A DNA stretch of 64,000 nucleotides from Lelliottia nimipressuralis (lineage in GTDB: Bacteria; Pseudomonadota; Gammaproteobacteria; Enterobacterales; Enterobacteriaceae). The stretch lies in the NCBI RefSeq assembly GCF_004115925.1, contig NZ_SDDX01000017.1, positions 1 through 64,000 on the forward strand, written 5' to 3'. Positions 19,425 through 29,185 of the stretch are shown piece after piece. A program made the position numbers and the translations under genes. Within the stretch, counting starts at the first letter, position 1, and every line of letters starts with the position of its first letter. The notes under the pieces are model-generated. The model saw nothing but the letters and a program-made list of their open reading frames with translations, was not told where the DNA came from and made no database searches.

Positions 19425-20410
19425 GCCAGCTGGCGGCATGGCCGCGGGTAACAAGAGAGAGTACAGCTATGTATCACCTTCGAGTACCGCAAACAGAAGA
19501 AGAATTAGAGGTTTACTACCATTTTCGCTGGGAAATGCTGCGTAAGCCGTTACATCAGCCGAAAGGCTCCGAGCGCGACGCCTGGGATGCGATGGCGCAT
19601 CATCAGATGGTGGTCGACGAAGAGGGCAACCTGGTTGCCGTCGGGCGTTTGTATATCAATGCCGACAATGAAGCCTCAATCCGTTTTATGGCTGTGCATC
19701 CGTCCGTACAGGACAAAGGGCTTGGCACCCTGATGGCGATGACTCTTGAGTCCGTAGCCCGTCAGGAGGGCGTTAAACGCGTCACCTGTAGCGCCCGCGA
19801 AGACGCTGTGGAGTTTTTCTCCAAGCTGGGTTTCGTCAATGAAGGCGAAATCACCGCGCCGCAAACCACCCCGATTCGTCATTTTTTGATGATCAAACCC
19901 ATCGCCACCCTTGATGATATTCTCCACCGCGCCGACTGGTGCGGGCAGCTGCAGCAGGCCTGGTATCAGCATATTCCGCTGAGCGAAAAGATGGGCGTGC
20001 GCATCCAGCAATACACCGGGCAAAAATTCATCACCACCATGCCGGAAATCGGCAATCAGAACCCGCACCATACCCTGTTCGCTGGCAGCCTGTTCTCGCT
20101 GGCCACCTTGACCGGCTGGGGGCTGATCTGGCTGATGCTGCGCGAAAGGCATCTTGGCGGCACCATTATTCTCGCCGATGCGCATATCCGCTACAGCAGC
20201 CCTATCAGTGGTAAACCGAGCGCAGTCGCGGACTTAGGCTCCCTCAGCGGTGACCTGGACCGTCTGGCGCGTGGCCGTAAAGCCCGCGTGCAGATGCAGG
20301 TCGAGCTGTTTGGCGATGAAGCGCCAGGCGCCATTTTCGAAGGCACCTATCTCGTGCTGCCAGCGAAACCATTTGGCCCTTACGAAGAGGGCGGGAACGA
20401 GGAGGAATAA
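19421..20410 (+). CDS. fabY: FabY (YiiD), fatty acid biosynthesis protein
   Basis: A two-domain protein of 329 aa, as in E. coli. The N-terminal half is a GNAT acetyltransferase ([19 protein letters not shown] carries the acetyl-CoA P-loop). The C-terminal half is a hotdog thioesterase-like domain ([20 protein letters not shown]). In E. coli it supports initiation of fatty acid synthesis when FabH is absent. I use the ATG at 19421, which overlaps the dtd stop and gives the E. coli length. A second ATG at 19469 with a purine-rich GAGAG before it is a possible internal start. It is convergent with the next gene, with only three bases between stops. Confidence 0.93.
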   Translation: MSQLAAWPRVTRESTAMYHLRVPQTEEELEVYYHFRWEMLRKPLHQPKGSERDAWDAMAHHQMVVDEEGNLVAVGRLYINADNEASIRFMAVHPSVQDKGLGTLMAMTLESVARQEGVKRVTCSAREDAVEFFSKLGFVNEGEITAPQTTPIRHFLMIKPIATLDDILHRADWCGQLQQAWYQHIPLSEKMGVRIQQYTGQKFITTMPEIGNQNPHHTLFAGSLFSLATLTGWGLIWLMLRERHLGGTIILADAHIRYSSPISGKPSAVADLGSLSGDLDRLARGRKARVQMQVELFGDEAPGAIFEGTYLVLPAKPFGPYEEGGNEEE

Positions 20411-20413
20411 CCC

Positions 20414-21346
20414 TCATTCTTGCGACCTCTCCCGGCCTGGTGAGCTGACTCGCCAGGCCACATCCCGCATCACGTCTCGCGCTGACTGGCTAACTCCGCC
20501 TAACTGAAAGAAACCATGTATGACACCCGACCAGCGCTGACATGTACAGGTGACGCCCTGTTCCGTCATTCGCTGAAAGAGTGCTTCGCCTTCATCACAA
20601 AGCGGATCAAACTCGGCGGTGATGATATGCGTCTGGGGCAGCCCGTTAAGGTCGTCACGCCATAGCGGACTGGCTTCAGGATGAAGCCGGTCGGTTCCCG
20701 CAAGATATAGCTCATAGCCGCTAAGAAGCGTATCGCGGGTAATGACATAGTCCGCACCGTTGCGGATATAGCTTTCAAAATACGCCGTCGAGTCGAGCAT
20801 GGGATAGATCAGAATTAACTGTGCCGGCTGCCATTCTTTTGCCGCCTTGAGTCGCAGCGCAGTCACCAGCGCCAGATGCCCTCCCGCGCTGTCACCGGCG
20901 AGGGTAATTTGATTTTTATCGATGCCAAACCGATCGGCATAGTGCCAGACCAGGCACGCGGCTTTTTCAGCATCGTCATGGGCGGCGGGGAAGGTGTGTT
21001 CCGAAGCCAGACGATACTGCACGGCAACGATCCGACAGCGGCTGTAGTAAGCCAACTGACGTAATTGGCCATCATGAGTCTCAAAGCCGCCGCTGATAAA
21101 GCATCCGCCGTGATAATAGACAACCGTCGGTAAAATCTCAGGGGCATTGAGCGGCGAATAAACCCTAAACCGCATCCCTTCAAGTTCGACAGACTCGACG
21201 TGAACGCGCGTTTCCGTTTCGCCTGCCAGCACCGTGCTCGCGACATACCCTGCACGCCGGTCATCAATATTCTGCTCTCGTGCAGAGGGGCGCCCGGCCG
21301 CGATAAACCCCTGAACCAGTTCAGCAATTCCTTTTTCCAGTGCCAT
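20414..21346 (-). CDS. Alpha/beta-hydrolase, hormone-sensitive-lipase-type esterase
   Basis: The 310-aa protein carries the oxyanion motif HGG (VVYYHGGCF), the nucleophile elbow GDSAGG, and a plausible catalytic Asp (FDPLCDEGE) and His (VIHGFF). That is the class IV bacterial esterase layout also seen in Aes. No signal peptide is visible, so it is likely cytoplasmic; the substrate is unknown. In E. coli the fabY-fdhE gap holds yiiE/yiiF instead, so this is an accessory gene at a variable locus. The ATG follows GGGAAG. A LexA-like box lies 17 bases upstream of the start codon, and a REP-like hairpin separates the gene from fdhE. Confidence 0.85.
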   Translation of the reverse strand: MALEKGIAELVQGFIAAGRPSAREQNIDDRRAGYVASTVLAGETETRVHVESVELEGMRFRVYSPLNAPEILPTVVYYHGGCFISGGFETHDGQLRQLAYYSRCRIVAVQYRLASEHTFPAAHDDAEKAACLVWHYADRFGIDKNQITLAGDSAGGHLALVTALRLKAAKEWQPAQLILIYPMLDSTAYFESYIRNGADYVITRDTLLSGYELYLAGTDRLHPEASPLWRDDLNGLPQTHIITAEFDPLCDEGEALFQRMTEQGVTCTCQRWSGVIHGFFQLGGVSQSARDVMRDVAWRVSSPGRERSQE

Positions 21347-21362
21347 AATTCTTCCCGGTTAT

Positions 21363-21378
21363 CTGTATGGATATACAG
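21363..21378. promoter_or_regulatory. LexA-like (SOS) box upstream of the esterase
   Basis: CTGTATGGATATACAG has the invariant CTGT-N8-ACAG core of enteric LexA operators with an A/T-rich centre. It ends 17 bases before the esterase ATG on the - strand, within the likely promoter or leader. The outer positions do not match the extended consensus well, so binding is a prediction. Confidence 0.5.
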
Positions 21379-21476
21379 CGTTATAGCCTGGTTTGATGCA
21401 AAAGAAAACGGGGGATTTTGGTGGGGGTTGGAATCTCGAACGCGGCTCGCAAAATGGAGCATGAAGGCAGTTGCAG

Positions 21477-21501
21477 GCCGGGCAACTTTGCGTTGCCCGG
21501 C
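21477..21501. repeat. REP-like hairpin between fdhE and the esterase
   Basis: GCCGGGCAAC and GTTGCCCGGC are exact 10-bp inverse copies around TTTGC. This is the GC-rich shape of enterobacterial REP elements and lies 15 bases beyond the fdhE stop. Confidence 0.75.
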
Positions 21502-21515
21502 ACTGTTACAGAAAA

Positions 21516-22445
21516 CTACTCCCCTTCACCCGGGAACAAGAACGGGTTGATTGAGCTGCGGGCGAAGCCCTCTTGCTCCATCCGCGCGTCGAGTACCAGC
21601 GTGGCGAGGTCGTCGGCGACGGCTTCCACTTTCGGGTCTTTTTCCTGATAGAGAATTTTCAGGTAGGTCCCGCAGTCACCGCAGCTTTCGGCTTTAACGG
21701 CCGCATTCTCGTTTTCCAGCGACCAGTAGTTCAGATCGCGGGTCTGCTCGCAGTTGCTGCATTTGATGCGCACCACGTGCCACTCAGTTTCACACAGGTT
21801 GCAGTGCAGATAACGCAAGCCTTGCGTGGTGCCGATTTGCACCATGCTGGTCACGGGCATCGAGCCACACACCGGGCAGAACTGACGGGCTTCACCGTAT
21901 TCTGCACGCGCTTTACCCGGAATCAGGCTCGCCATTTGCGCCCAGTAGAGCGACAGGGCAGCCCAGATAAAGGGCGCTTTATCGCTACTGACCAGGGAAA
22001 AATCGGAGGCAAACAGCGCGCTCGCCATCTCTTCCAGCTCCAGATCGGAGGCTTTTTCCAGATTCTCGATCACCGCCAGTGCAGGGCCGCTCATCTCTGG
22101 TTTCAGCTCGGCAATCAGCGAGTGCAGCAGCTTTTGCCAGTGCTTGTCGCGCGGCAGAACGTGAATATCCAACGGCGGTTTGCCCTGCTCGTTGGCTTCT
22201 TTGATGCGCGCGGTGAGGTCCATTTGCAGCGGGTGGTCGTACAGCACCACTTCCTGCGCATGGGCGATCAGCGCGGCAAAGCGCAGAAATTCACCGAGCG
22301 GATTGTTCTCTGCCAGCTCGCGCAGACGCTCTGCGCGGCGGTTGTAGAGGTTCTTGAGTCTGGGGAATAACAACGGCGGAATGTACTCCGCCGTGCGTTT
22401 CTCGCTCGAACCCAGCTCATCTTGCGGGATTATGCGAATACTCAT
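21516..22445 (-). CDS. fdhE: Formate dehydrogenase accessory protein FdhE
   Basis: The 309-aa cytoplasmic protein equals E. coli FdhE in length. It contains rubredoxin-like metal-binding pairs: CPVC, CNLC, CSNC and CGDC within the C-terminal half. FdhE interacts with the catalytic subunits of FdnG/FdoG and is needed for their activity. It is the last gene of fdoGHI-fdhE; its ATG overlaps the fdoI stop (ATGA at 22442-22445). Confidence 0.97.
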   Translation of the reverse strand: MSIRIIPQDELGSSEKRTAEYIPPLLFPRLKNLYNRRAERLRELAENNPLGEFLRFAALIAHAQEVVLYDHPLQMDLTARIKEANEQGKPPLDIHVLPRDKHWQKLLHSLIAELKPEMSGPALAVIENLEKASDLELEEMASALFASDFSLVSSDKAPFIWAALSLYWAQMASLIPGKARAEYGEARQFCPVCGSMPVTSMVQIGTTQGLRYLHCNLCETEWHVVRIKCSNCEQTRDLNYWSLENENAAVKAESCGDCGTYLKILYQEKDPKVEAVADDLATLVLDARMEQEGFARSSINPFLFPGEGE

Positions 22446-23077
22446 TCAGTTTTCTTTTCCGTTGTCTTGCGGACCTCACGGTACCAGCGCGGGTGATGTT
22501 TCTTCGCCCACGTACTGGTAACCCATCCTTCCACCATCGCGGTAATAGTGCCTTTCACCCATAGGGCGGCGTAGATATGCACCATGATAACCACAATTAA
22601 CGCGACTGCGGCAAATGAATGCAGCATCAGCGCAAATCGGATCACCGGGATTGAGAACGCGGGCGCAAAATACGGACGCCAGATAATCACGCCGCTCACC
22701 AGCAACAGGACCAGGAAGATAATCGCCGCCCAGAATACGCATTTCTGGCCGAAGTTATAACGCCCGGTATCACCCACTTCCTCGTTGACGACGATCTTAC
22801 GAATATTCTTCGCCCAAAAGATATCATCCCGATTGATTAGGTTATGGTGCCAGTAGCGGAAAAACATGATGATAAACGAGGCAAACATAATCACGCCGAC
22901 AAACGGGTGCAGAATTCGCGCCAGCTGCGGTGTGCCCATGATTTGCATCAGCCAGTTGAAGGACGGGAAGAAAAATCCCAGCCCGCTTATCGCCGCCAGC
23001 ATGAAGCAGAAGGCGGTGACCCAGTGGTTGATACGTTCCGGCGCTGTGTAGCGCACGATGGTGTCACGTCTTTTCAT
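22442..23077 (-). CDS. fdoI: Formate dehydrogenase-O, cytochrome b556 subunit
   Basis: The 211-aa membrane subunit has four hydrophobic helices and histidines suited to ligate two b haems (RINHWVTAF in the first helix, [22 protein letters not shown] in the last, split here by function: first His of each pair). It passes electrons from FdoH to the quinone pool. The start overlaps the fdoH stop and the end overlaps the fdhE start, so translation is coupled through the operon. Confidence 0.97.
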   Translation of the reverse strand: MKRRDTIVRYTAPERINHWVTAFCFMLAAISGLGFFFPSFNWLMQIMGTPQLARILHPFVGVIMFASFIIMFFRYWHHNLINRDDIFWAKNIRKIVVNEEVGDTGRYNFGQKCVFWAAIIFLVLLLVSGVIIWRPYFAPAFSIPVIRFALMLHSFAAVALIVVIMVHIYAALWVKGTITAMVEGWVTSTWAKKHHPRWYREVRKTTEKKTE

Positions 23078-23976
23078 TTGCGCACCTCGTCTTTCTCTTC
23101 ATGCAGATTGTCGTCTTCCTCTTCCGCGCGGTTCGGACCGACACCGACATAGTGGAAGATGCTGGCGGCAAAGGTTGCAGCGAAGCCAACGGCGGCCAGC
23201 GGTTTCCAGATGCCTTTCCAGAATTTAACGGTCGCGCTGATTTCCGGGTTCTCCGGCAGGCCGTGATACAGATTCGGCTTGTCGGCATGGTGCAGCACAT
23301 ACATGACGTGCGTACCGCCAACGCCCGCCGGATCGTACAGACCGGCGTTGTCGTAACCACGGGTTTTCAGCTCGGCGACACGCTCGCCCGCCAGCGTTTT
23401 CATATCCTCTTTGGAGCCAAAGTGAATGGCCCCCGTCGGACAGGTTTTCACGCAGGCCGGCTCCTGACCGACATTCACGCGGTCGACGCACAGCGTACAT
23501 TTGTAGACGCGGTTGTCTTCCGGGTTCAGTCGCGGCACGTTGAACGGGCAGCCCGCAATGCAGTAGCCGCAGCCGATGCACTGTTCTGACTGGAAGTCGA
23601 CGATGCCATTGGCATACTGAATGATAGCCCCTTCGGACGGACACGCCTTCAGGCAGCCCGGATCGGCGCAGTGCATGCAGCCATCCTTGCGGATCAGCCA
23701 CTCCAGTTTGTCGTCCTGTTCCACTTCCGAGAAACGCATCACCGTCCAGGACTTGGCGGTCAAATCGGCGGGGTTGTCGTACACCCCGACGTTATGACCC
23801 ACTTCGTCACGGATATCGTTCCACTCGGAACACGCCACCTGACAGGCTTTGCAGCCGATACAGGTGGTGACGTCAATGAGCTTCGCCACTTCCTGCTGGT
23901 GGTCCCGCGCCTGAGGCGCGGGCGTGAAGCCGTTAGTCGCGGAACGACGAATGATGTCTTGCGATTGATAAGCCAT
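23074..23976 (-). CDS. fdoH: Formate dehydrogenase-O, iron-sulfur subunit
   Basis: The 300-aa beta subunit carries four cysteine groups for 4Fe-4S clusters: [37 protein letters not shown], and CTLC with a later CVKTCP. One transmembrane helix near the C-terminus ([19 protein letters not shown] region) anchors it in the membrane with FdoI. It forms the electron wire between FdoG and the cytochrome. It lies 12 bases after fdoG. Confidence 0.97.
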   Translation of the reverse strand: MAYQSQDIIRRSATNGFTPAPQARDHQQEVAKLIDVTTCIGCKACQVACSEWNDIRDEVGHNVGVYDNPADLTAKSWTVMRFSEVEQDDKLEWLIRKDGCMHCADPGCLKACPSEGAIIQYANGIVDFQSEQCIGCGYCIAGCPFNVPRLNPEDNRVYKCTLCVDRVNVGQEPACVKTCPTGAIHFGSKEDMKTLAGERVAELKTRGYDNAGLYDPAGVGGTHVMYVLHHADKPNLYHGLPENPEISATVKFWKGIWKPLAAVGFAATFAASIFHYVGVGPNRAEEEDDNLHEEKDEVRK

Positions 23977-23988
23977 AAGTCGTCTCCG

Positions 23989-26900
23989 TTACACCTTTTC
24001 CACGTTTACCAGGAAGGCTTTGAACTCCGGCGTCTGCGTGTTCGCATCACCGACGAACGGTGTCAGGGTGTTGGCAATAAAGCCTTTCTTCGCCACGCCC
24101 TCGTAACCCCAGTGAATCGGGATGCCGATGGTATCCACCTGTTGCCCATGAACATTCAGCGTGCGAATACGTTTGGTCACCACCGCCTTGGCTTTGATGT
24201 AGCCACGGTTAGAGGAGACTTTCACCGTATCGCCGTGCGCGATGCCAAGCTTGTTCGCCAGCTTCTCACCGATCTCCACGAACTGTTCCGGCTGCGCGAT
24301 GGCGTTAAGCAGCGCGTGTTTGGTCCAGTAGTGGAAGTGCTCGGTCAGACGGTACGTGGTGCCGACGTACGGGAACTTATCTTTTTTACCCAGCGCTTCA
24401 AAATCGCCTTTAAAGATACGGGCGGCCGGGTTTGAGATCACGTTCGGGTGCAGCGGGTTGGTTCCCAGCGGCGTTTCAAACGGCTCGTAGTGTTCCGGGA
24501 ATGGACCCTCAGCCATTTTATCGATGGCAAACAGGCGGCCCATGCCTTCTGGCTGCATGATAAATGGCCCGACATCGCTGCCCGGTGCGGCGGCGCTGTA
24601 GTCCGGAATATCCACGCCGCCCCATTTCGCGCCGTCCCACTTCAGGAGCTGGCGTTTTGGATCCCACGGTTTACCCTGCGGGTCTGCGGAAGCACGGTTA
24701 TACAGAATGCGGCGGTTGAGCGGCCACGCCCACGCCCAGCCCAGCGTATTGCCGAGGCCCGACGGATCGGCGTTGTCGCGGTTCGCCATCTGGTTGCCCT
24801 TCGGCGTCCAGCTTCCGGCGAAAATCCAGCAGCCACTGGCGGTTGAGCCGTCGTCGCGCAGATGCGCAAAGGTGCTCAGCTGATCGCCTTTCTTCGCAAG
24901 CACAGTGCCGGTGGCCGGATCAACCACATCCGCCAGCGCTTTACCGTTACTCTCCATCGCCACCTCTTCAGGGGCAGGATTTTCAGGCGTTGAATAGTTC
25001 CAGGTCATGTTCAGAACCTGCTCTGGAGTCGCGCCGCCTTCGGCTTCGTACATCTTGCGCATGCGCAGGAAGATACCGGCCAGAATCTCGCCGTCATTCA
25101 TGGCGATGCCCGGGGCGTCCGCACCTTTCCAGTGCCACTGCAGCCAGCGACCAGAGTTAACGATAGAACCGTTCTCTTCGGCGAAGCAGGTGGATGGCAG
25201 GCGGAACACTTCCGTCTGAATTTTCGCTGGATCGACGTCGTTCGATTCACCGTGGTTCTGCCAGAAGGTCGAGGTTTCGGTATTGAGCGGATCAATCGTC
25301 ACCAGGAATTTCAGTTTCGACAGCGACTCCACCACCTTGTTCTTATTCGGGAACGAGGCGACCGGGTTAAAGCCCTGGCACAGATAGCCGTTCACTTTGC
25401 CCTGGTGCATCATGTCGAAATACTGCAGAACGTCGTAACCCTTGTCCCACTTCGGCAGCCAGTCAAAGCCCCAGCTGTTTTCTGCTGTCGCTTTATCGCC
25501 GTAGAAGGCTTTCATCATCGAGACGAAGAATTTCGGGTAGTTGCCCCAGTAGTTCACCTGGCCTTCCAGCAGTGGTTTCGGCGTGTTGGCGGTCAGATAG
25601 GTCTGGAGGTCGGTCTGTTTTTCGCTTGGCAGCGTCATGTAGCCCGGCAGGCTCTGCGACAGCAGGCCCAGGTCCGTCAGCCCCTGAATGTTTGAGTGAC
25701 CGCGCAGGGCGTTCACGCCGCCGCCTGCCATCCCCATATTACCGAGCAGCAGCTGAACCATCGCCATGGTGCGGATGTTCTGCGCCCCGATGGAGTGCTG
25801 CGTCCAGCCCAGCGCGTAAAGGAACGACGCGGTTTTATCGTGAGCACTGGTTTCGGCGATGTACTCGCAGACTTTCAGGAAGTCAGCTTTCGGCGTGCCG
25901 CAGATGTTTTCGACCACGTCTGGCGTATAGCGGGAAACGTGCGTTTTCAGCAGGTTCCACACGCAGCGCGGGTGGGTAAGGGTGGTATCGCGTTTCGCAA
26001 AGCCGTTTTCGTCCAGCTCGTAGTTCCAGCTGGTTTTGTCGTATTTGCGTTTTTCGGCGTCGTAACCGCTGAACAGACCGTCTTCGAAGCTATAGTCCTC
26101 ACGCACGATCAGGCTGGCGTTGGTGTAAGCCTCGGTATATTCACGGTTATATTTTTCGTTAGTCATCAGGTACAGCAATACGCCTGACAGGAAAGTAATG
26201 TCAGTACCTGAGCGAATAGGGGTGTAGAAATCCGCCACTGACGCTGTACGCGTAAAGCGGGGATCGATCACAATCAGTTTCGCGCCATTGTGGATTTTGG
26301 CTTCCATCGCCCAGCGGAATCCCACCGGATGCGCTTCTGCCGCGTTCCCACCCATCACAATGATGAGGTTAGCGTTTTTGATGTCGACCCAGTGGTTGGT
26401 CATCGCACCGCGACCAAATGTTGGAGCAAGACTTGCTACCGTTGGTCCGTGTCAGACACGCGCCTGGTTGTCGACCGCGAGCATACCGAGTGCGCGCGTA
26501 AATTTCTGGGTTAAATACCCGGTTTCATTGCTGGATGCGGAGGCACAAAGCATGCCCGTGGAGAGCCAGCGGTTAACGGTGACGCCATCGGCATTCTGCG
26601 CGATAAAGTTCGCATCACGGTCTTCTTTCATCAGTTTGGCGATACGGTCAAATGCCGTTTCCCAGCTGATTTGCTGCCATTTATCGGAGCCAGGGGCGCG
26701 ATATTCCGGGAATTTGAGGCGGCTTTCGGAGTGGATAAAGTCCACCAGACCGGCCCCTTTCGGGCACAGCGCACCACGGTTGACCGGATGATCCGGGTCA
26801 CCTTCGATATGGAAGATGGATGCTTTAGCGTTTTTCGCGCCGTCGCCGAGGCTATACATTAACAGCCCACAACCGACAGAGCAGTACGTACAGGTATTAC

Positions 26901-27039
26901 GGGTTTCACGGGTGCGCAGCAGTTTGTACTGCCGCGTTTCCGCCAGCGCTACACCAGGGGCAAAGCCCAGCGCCGCTGCCGTCGTGCCTGCCATACCGCC
27001 AGCGCAGATCTTAAAGAACTGCCTTCTGCTGACCTGCAT
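23989..27039 (-). CDS. fdoG: Formate dehydrogenase-O major subunit, selenocysteine protein
   Basis: A catalytic molybdenum bis-MGD subunit, oxidising formate to CO2 on the periplasmic side. The reading frame is interrupted by one in-frame TGA (26454-26452, codon 196), the known selenocysteine position of E. coli FdoG. Across it the protein is 1016 aa, the E. coli length. The N-terminus has a twin-arginine signal (SRRQFFK), so the folded enzyme is exported by Tat. A 4Fe-4S motif CTYCSVGC follows. The ATG at 27039 is preceded by AAGGAG. Activity needs SelABC, MobAB and FdhD/FdhE. An annotation that splits it at 26452 would be wrong. Confidence 0.97.
26412..26454 (-). promoter_or_regulatory. SECIS element and selenocysteine UGA of fdoG
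   Basis: On the - strand the UGA is followed by a sequence that folds around AGCAAGTCTTGCT, with the stem GCAAG/CTTGC about 20 bases after the UGA. This is the spacing expected for a bacterial SECIS hairpin bound by SelB. The surrounding protein sequence V-Sec-HGPTVASLAP is the conserved FdhG/FdoG active site. Confidence 0.85.
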
Positions 27040-27070
27040 GGGTCACTCCTTGTTTACGACATTGCTCCCT

Positions 27071-27186
27071 CTTCATATTTCGCGCTGCAGGTGCGTTGGC
27101 TGCGTTCTCTTACTCAGCCGCTTACGTAGGTAAGCGTCTGGGGATTCGCTCAATTGCCGCCTTCCAGCAACACGAACTATTTAGGG
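27071..27186. repeat. Long imperfect palindromic intergenic repeat upstream of fdoG
   Basis: About 116 bases from CTTCATATTTCGCGCTGCAG to GAACTATTTAGGGA contain a central CTTACGTAGGTAAG dyad and flanking arms that partly mirror each other. I recognise this as one of the dispersed enterobacterial intergenic repeats (typical words are TGCGTTGGCTGCGTTC and CTGGGGATTC), but I cannot name the family with certainty. It starts 32 bases before the fdoG ATG, so it would lie in the fdoG leader RNA. Confidence 0.55.
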
Positions 27187-27352
27187 AGGTTATTGTTTTT
27201 GCGCATGATTGCAAAACAACCATAACGCTTAAAATTTGATGTATTCCCTCAATTCCACGAGGGATATGATTTCAGAATACCACAATGTCGGTAAGCCTGT
27301 TCCGGTGCGGTTAATACAAAGTGAACGTATTATCACTCTGATGATTATAAAG

Positions 27353-27368
27353 TGTGACATTGATCACA
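27353..27368. promoter_or_regulatory. CRP-binding site between fdoG and fdhD
   Basis: TGTGA-CATTGA-TCACA matches both half-sites of the CRP consensus exactly with the right six-base spacer. A further TTGTGACC follows. It is the strongest regulatory palindrome in the 502-base fdoG-fdhD gap (27040-27541), which otherwise holds the palindromic repeat and no convincing gene. It could act on fdhD or on fdoG. Confidence 0.8.
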
Positions 27369-27541
27369 TTGTGACCCTGGCTTGTTAAAGGCGTGTATCA
27401 GCGCGTCTGTTGTGCCACTCCCAAATGAGTAGGTAAACTTGTGGAGTATGGCTGCCGAAAAGTTGATCCATACTATGCGCACGGCCTGCGGTTTATGATG
27501 CAATAGCAGGCTCACCTTTGTGGTTGCTCAGGAATACCGTT

Positions 27542-28378
27542 GTGTCAAAACAGAATCGTGATACCCATTCGTCTCCCTTGCCTGCGGGCGTGGTGGAGCA
27601 AGTGGTACACAGACCCCCTCACATTACCCACGGAATCCCCGATTTTCTGGCGGAAGAAGTGCCTGTTGCCCTGGTCTACAACGGTATCTCCCACGTCGTG
27701 ATGATGGCCTCGCCCAAAGATCTTGAGCTGTTCGCGATCGGTTTTTCGCTTTCGGAAGGCATTATCGAACACCCGCAGGAGATCTTCGGCATGGATGTCG
27801 TTCAGGTCTGTAACGGCCTGGAAGTGCAAATCGAACTCTCCAGCCGTCGTTTTATGGGGCTGAAAGAGCGCCGACGCGCGCTGGCCGGGCGCACAGGCTG
27901 CGGCGTATGTGGCGTCGAGCAACTGAACGATATCGGTAAGCCGATTGTCCCGCTGCCGTTTACCCAGACCTTCAATCTTAAACATCTCGATCACGCCCTG
28001 GAGCATCTCAACGACGTCCAGCCGATAGGGCAACTGAGCGGTTGTACGCACGCGGCCGCATGGGTTCTTCCGTCGGGGAATATTGCAGGCGGTCATGAGG
28101 ATGTTGGGCGTCACGTCGCGCTGGATAAACTGCTGGGACGTCGCGCCGGAGAAAGCGAAACCTGGCTGCAGGGTGCGGCGCTGGTATCGAGCCGGGCGAG
28201 CTATGAGATGGTGCAAAAGGCGGCCATGTGTGGCGTCGAAATTCTGTTTGCCGTCTCGGCGGCGACCACCCTGGCGGTGGAGGTGGCACAGCGCTGCAAC
28301 CTGACGCTGGTGGGGTTCTGCAAACCGGGTCGCGTCACCATTTATACGCATCCGCAGCGCTTAATTATTGATCAGTAA
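27542..28378 (+). CDS. fdhD: Formate dehydrogenase sulfurtransferase FdhD
   Basis: FdhD transfers sulfur from IscS to the molybdenum cofactor, which is required for formate dehydrogenase activity. The sulfur-carrying CxxC is seen as GCGVCG (C120-C123), followed by conserved GCTHAAAW and [18 protein letters not shown] select the GTG at 27542, which has CAGGA nine bases upstream and gives 278 aa (E. coli 277). An ATG at 27518 has no ribosome binding site. The N-terminal 30 residues differ from E. coli. Divergent from the fdoGHI-fdhE operon it serves. Confidence 0.95.
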   Translation: MSKQNRDTHSSPLPAGVVEQVVHRPPHITHGIPDFLAEEVPVALVYNGISHVVMMASPKDLELFAIGFSLSEGIIEHPQEIFGMDVVQVCNGLEVQIELSSRRFMGLKERRRALAGRTGCGVCGVEQLNDIGKPIVPLPFTQTFNLKHLDHALEHLNDVQPIGQLSGCTHAAAWVLPSGNIAGGHEDVGRHVALDKLLGRRAGESETWLQGAALVSSRASYEMVQKAAMCGVEILFAVSAATTLAVEVAQRCNLTLVGFCKPGRVTIYTHPQRLIIDQ

Positions 28379-28490
28379 ATTTGAAAGACTTTAGCAAATC
28401 CTTCCGCTTTTAGTTGTTGATGATGAGGCCTATTATTATCACATCAAGGCACAACGCCTTATCTAAACAACTTACTGAAGGATTTACATC

Positions 28491-28703
28491 ATGAAAAACA
28501 TCAAAACTTTTGTTGCAGTTATCGCTCTTGCCGCTTCTTTCGGTTCTTTCGCAGCTCAGACCGTAACCGCAACCGCCTCGACCATTGACGGCGCAGAAGC
28601 GAAAATTGCCGCTCAGGCAGAACAGACCGGTGCTGCTTCTTACACCATTACCCAGGCTTTCTCAGGTAACCGTGTTCACATGACCGCTGAACTGAACAAA
28701 TAA
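28491..28703 (+). CDS. YdgH/BhsA/McbA-like domain (DUF1471) periplasmic protein
   Basis: The 70-aa product has a clear signal peptide (KTFVAVIALAASFGSFA, cleavage near residue 21-22). The mature domain of about 48 residues ends SYTITQAFSGNRVHMTAELNK, the pattern of the enteric DUF1471 family. Members (BhsA, McbA, YhcN and others) are stress- or biofilm-linked periplasmic proteins, but no precise function can be assigned here. The start follows GAAGGA. The gene is monocistronic with its own terminator and sits where accessory genes replace the E. coli order. Confidence 0.85.
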   Translation: MKNIKTFVAVIALAASFGSFAAQTVTATASTIDGAEAKIAAQAEQTGAASYTITQAFSGNRVHMTAELNK

Positions 28704-28714
28704 GAGCATAGCCA

Positions 28715-28749
28715 CTGTCCCCTGCTCATCCGGGCAGGGACAGGTTTTC
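28715..28749 (+). terminator. Terminator of the DUF1471 gene
   Basis: CTGTCCCCTGC (28715-28725) pairs with GCAGGGACAG (28734-28743) with one bulged C and is followed by GTTTT. It lies 11 bases after the stop codon. Confidence 0.75.
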
Positions 28750-28861
28750 CCCTCTCCGCAGTAACGCCATCCCCCCTCGTAGCCCATCTTTTCCGCTCAA
28801 CAGAACGCTAAAAATGACGCGATCTTGTCGACTCGCGTGCCATGAGAGCGAATCTCTTTCA

Positions 28862-29185
28862 TCAATGCAAACCGGCCACGCGCAACAGCGCCGTCACGAC
28901 TGCAGCGGAGATAATCACGACGATCAGCGGCACTTTACGCCACGCCAGGAACACGGCGAAGGCCACGCCTAAGACTCGCGCCATGCCGGCAAAGTGTTCT
29001 CCTTCGTAGAAGGTGGTCGCCAGTGCCACGGAAAAGAGCAGCACCGTTGCCGCATCCGACAGCAGCGCTTGCGAGCGCTCGGACAGCGCCAGGCGGTTGC
29101 CAAGCTTTGCACCACCGAGGCGCATCAGATAGGTTCCCGCCGATAAAATCGCAATGCCGAGAATAAAGAAGGTCATGTTGTCCAT
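28862..29185 (-). CDS. AzlD-family membrane protein, small exporter subunit
   Basis: The 107-aa protein has about four hydrophobic segments and the AzlD pattern near the N-terminus (TFFILGIAILSAGTYLMRLGG). AzlC/AzlD pairs (YgaZ/YgaH in E. coli) export branched-chain amino acids such as valine. Its ATG overlaps the stop of the azlC-like gene by one base (TAATG), as is usual for the pair. Substrate here is inferred only from the family. Confidence 0.88.
   Translation of the reverse strand: MDNMTFFILGIAILSAGTYLMRLGGAKLGNRLALSERSQALLSDAATVLLFSVALATTFYEGEHFAGMARVLGVAFAVFLAWRKVPLIVVIISAAVVTALLRVAGLH

Noticed and set aside
21200-21648. + strand frames spanning the esterase-fdhE gap
   Set aside because: They run across the REP hairpin, the LexA-like box and two genes on the other strand; no domain or start site supports them.
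22844-25979. Several long + strand frames across fdoI, fdoH and fdoG
   Set aside because: All are antisense shadows of the formate dehydrogenase operon, with Arg/His-rich low-complexity translations.
26452-27039. Reading fdoG as two genes or as a frameshifted pseudogene
   Set aside because: The break is a single in-frame TGA at the known selenocysteine position with a downstream SECIS, and the protein continues with full homology.
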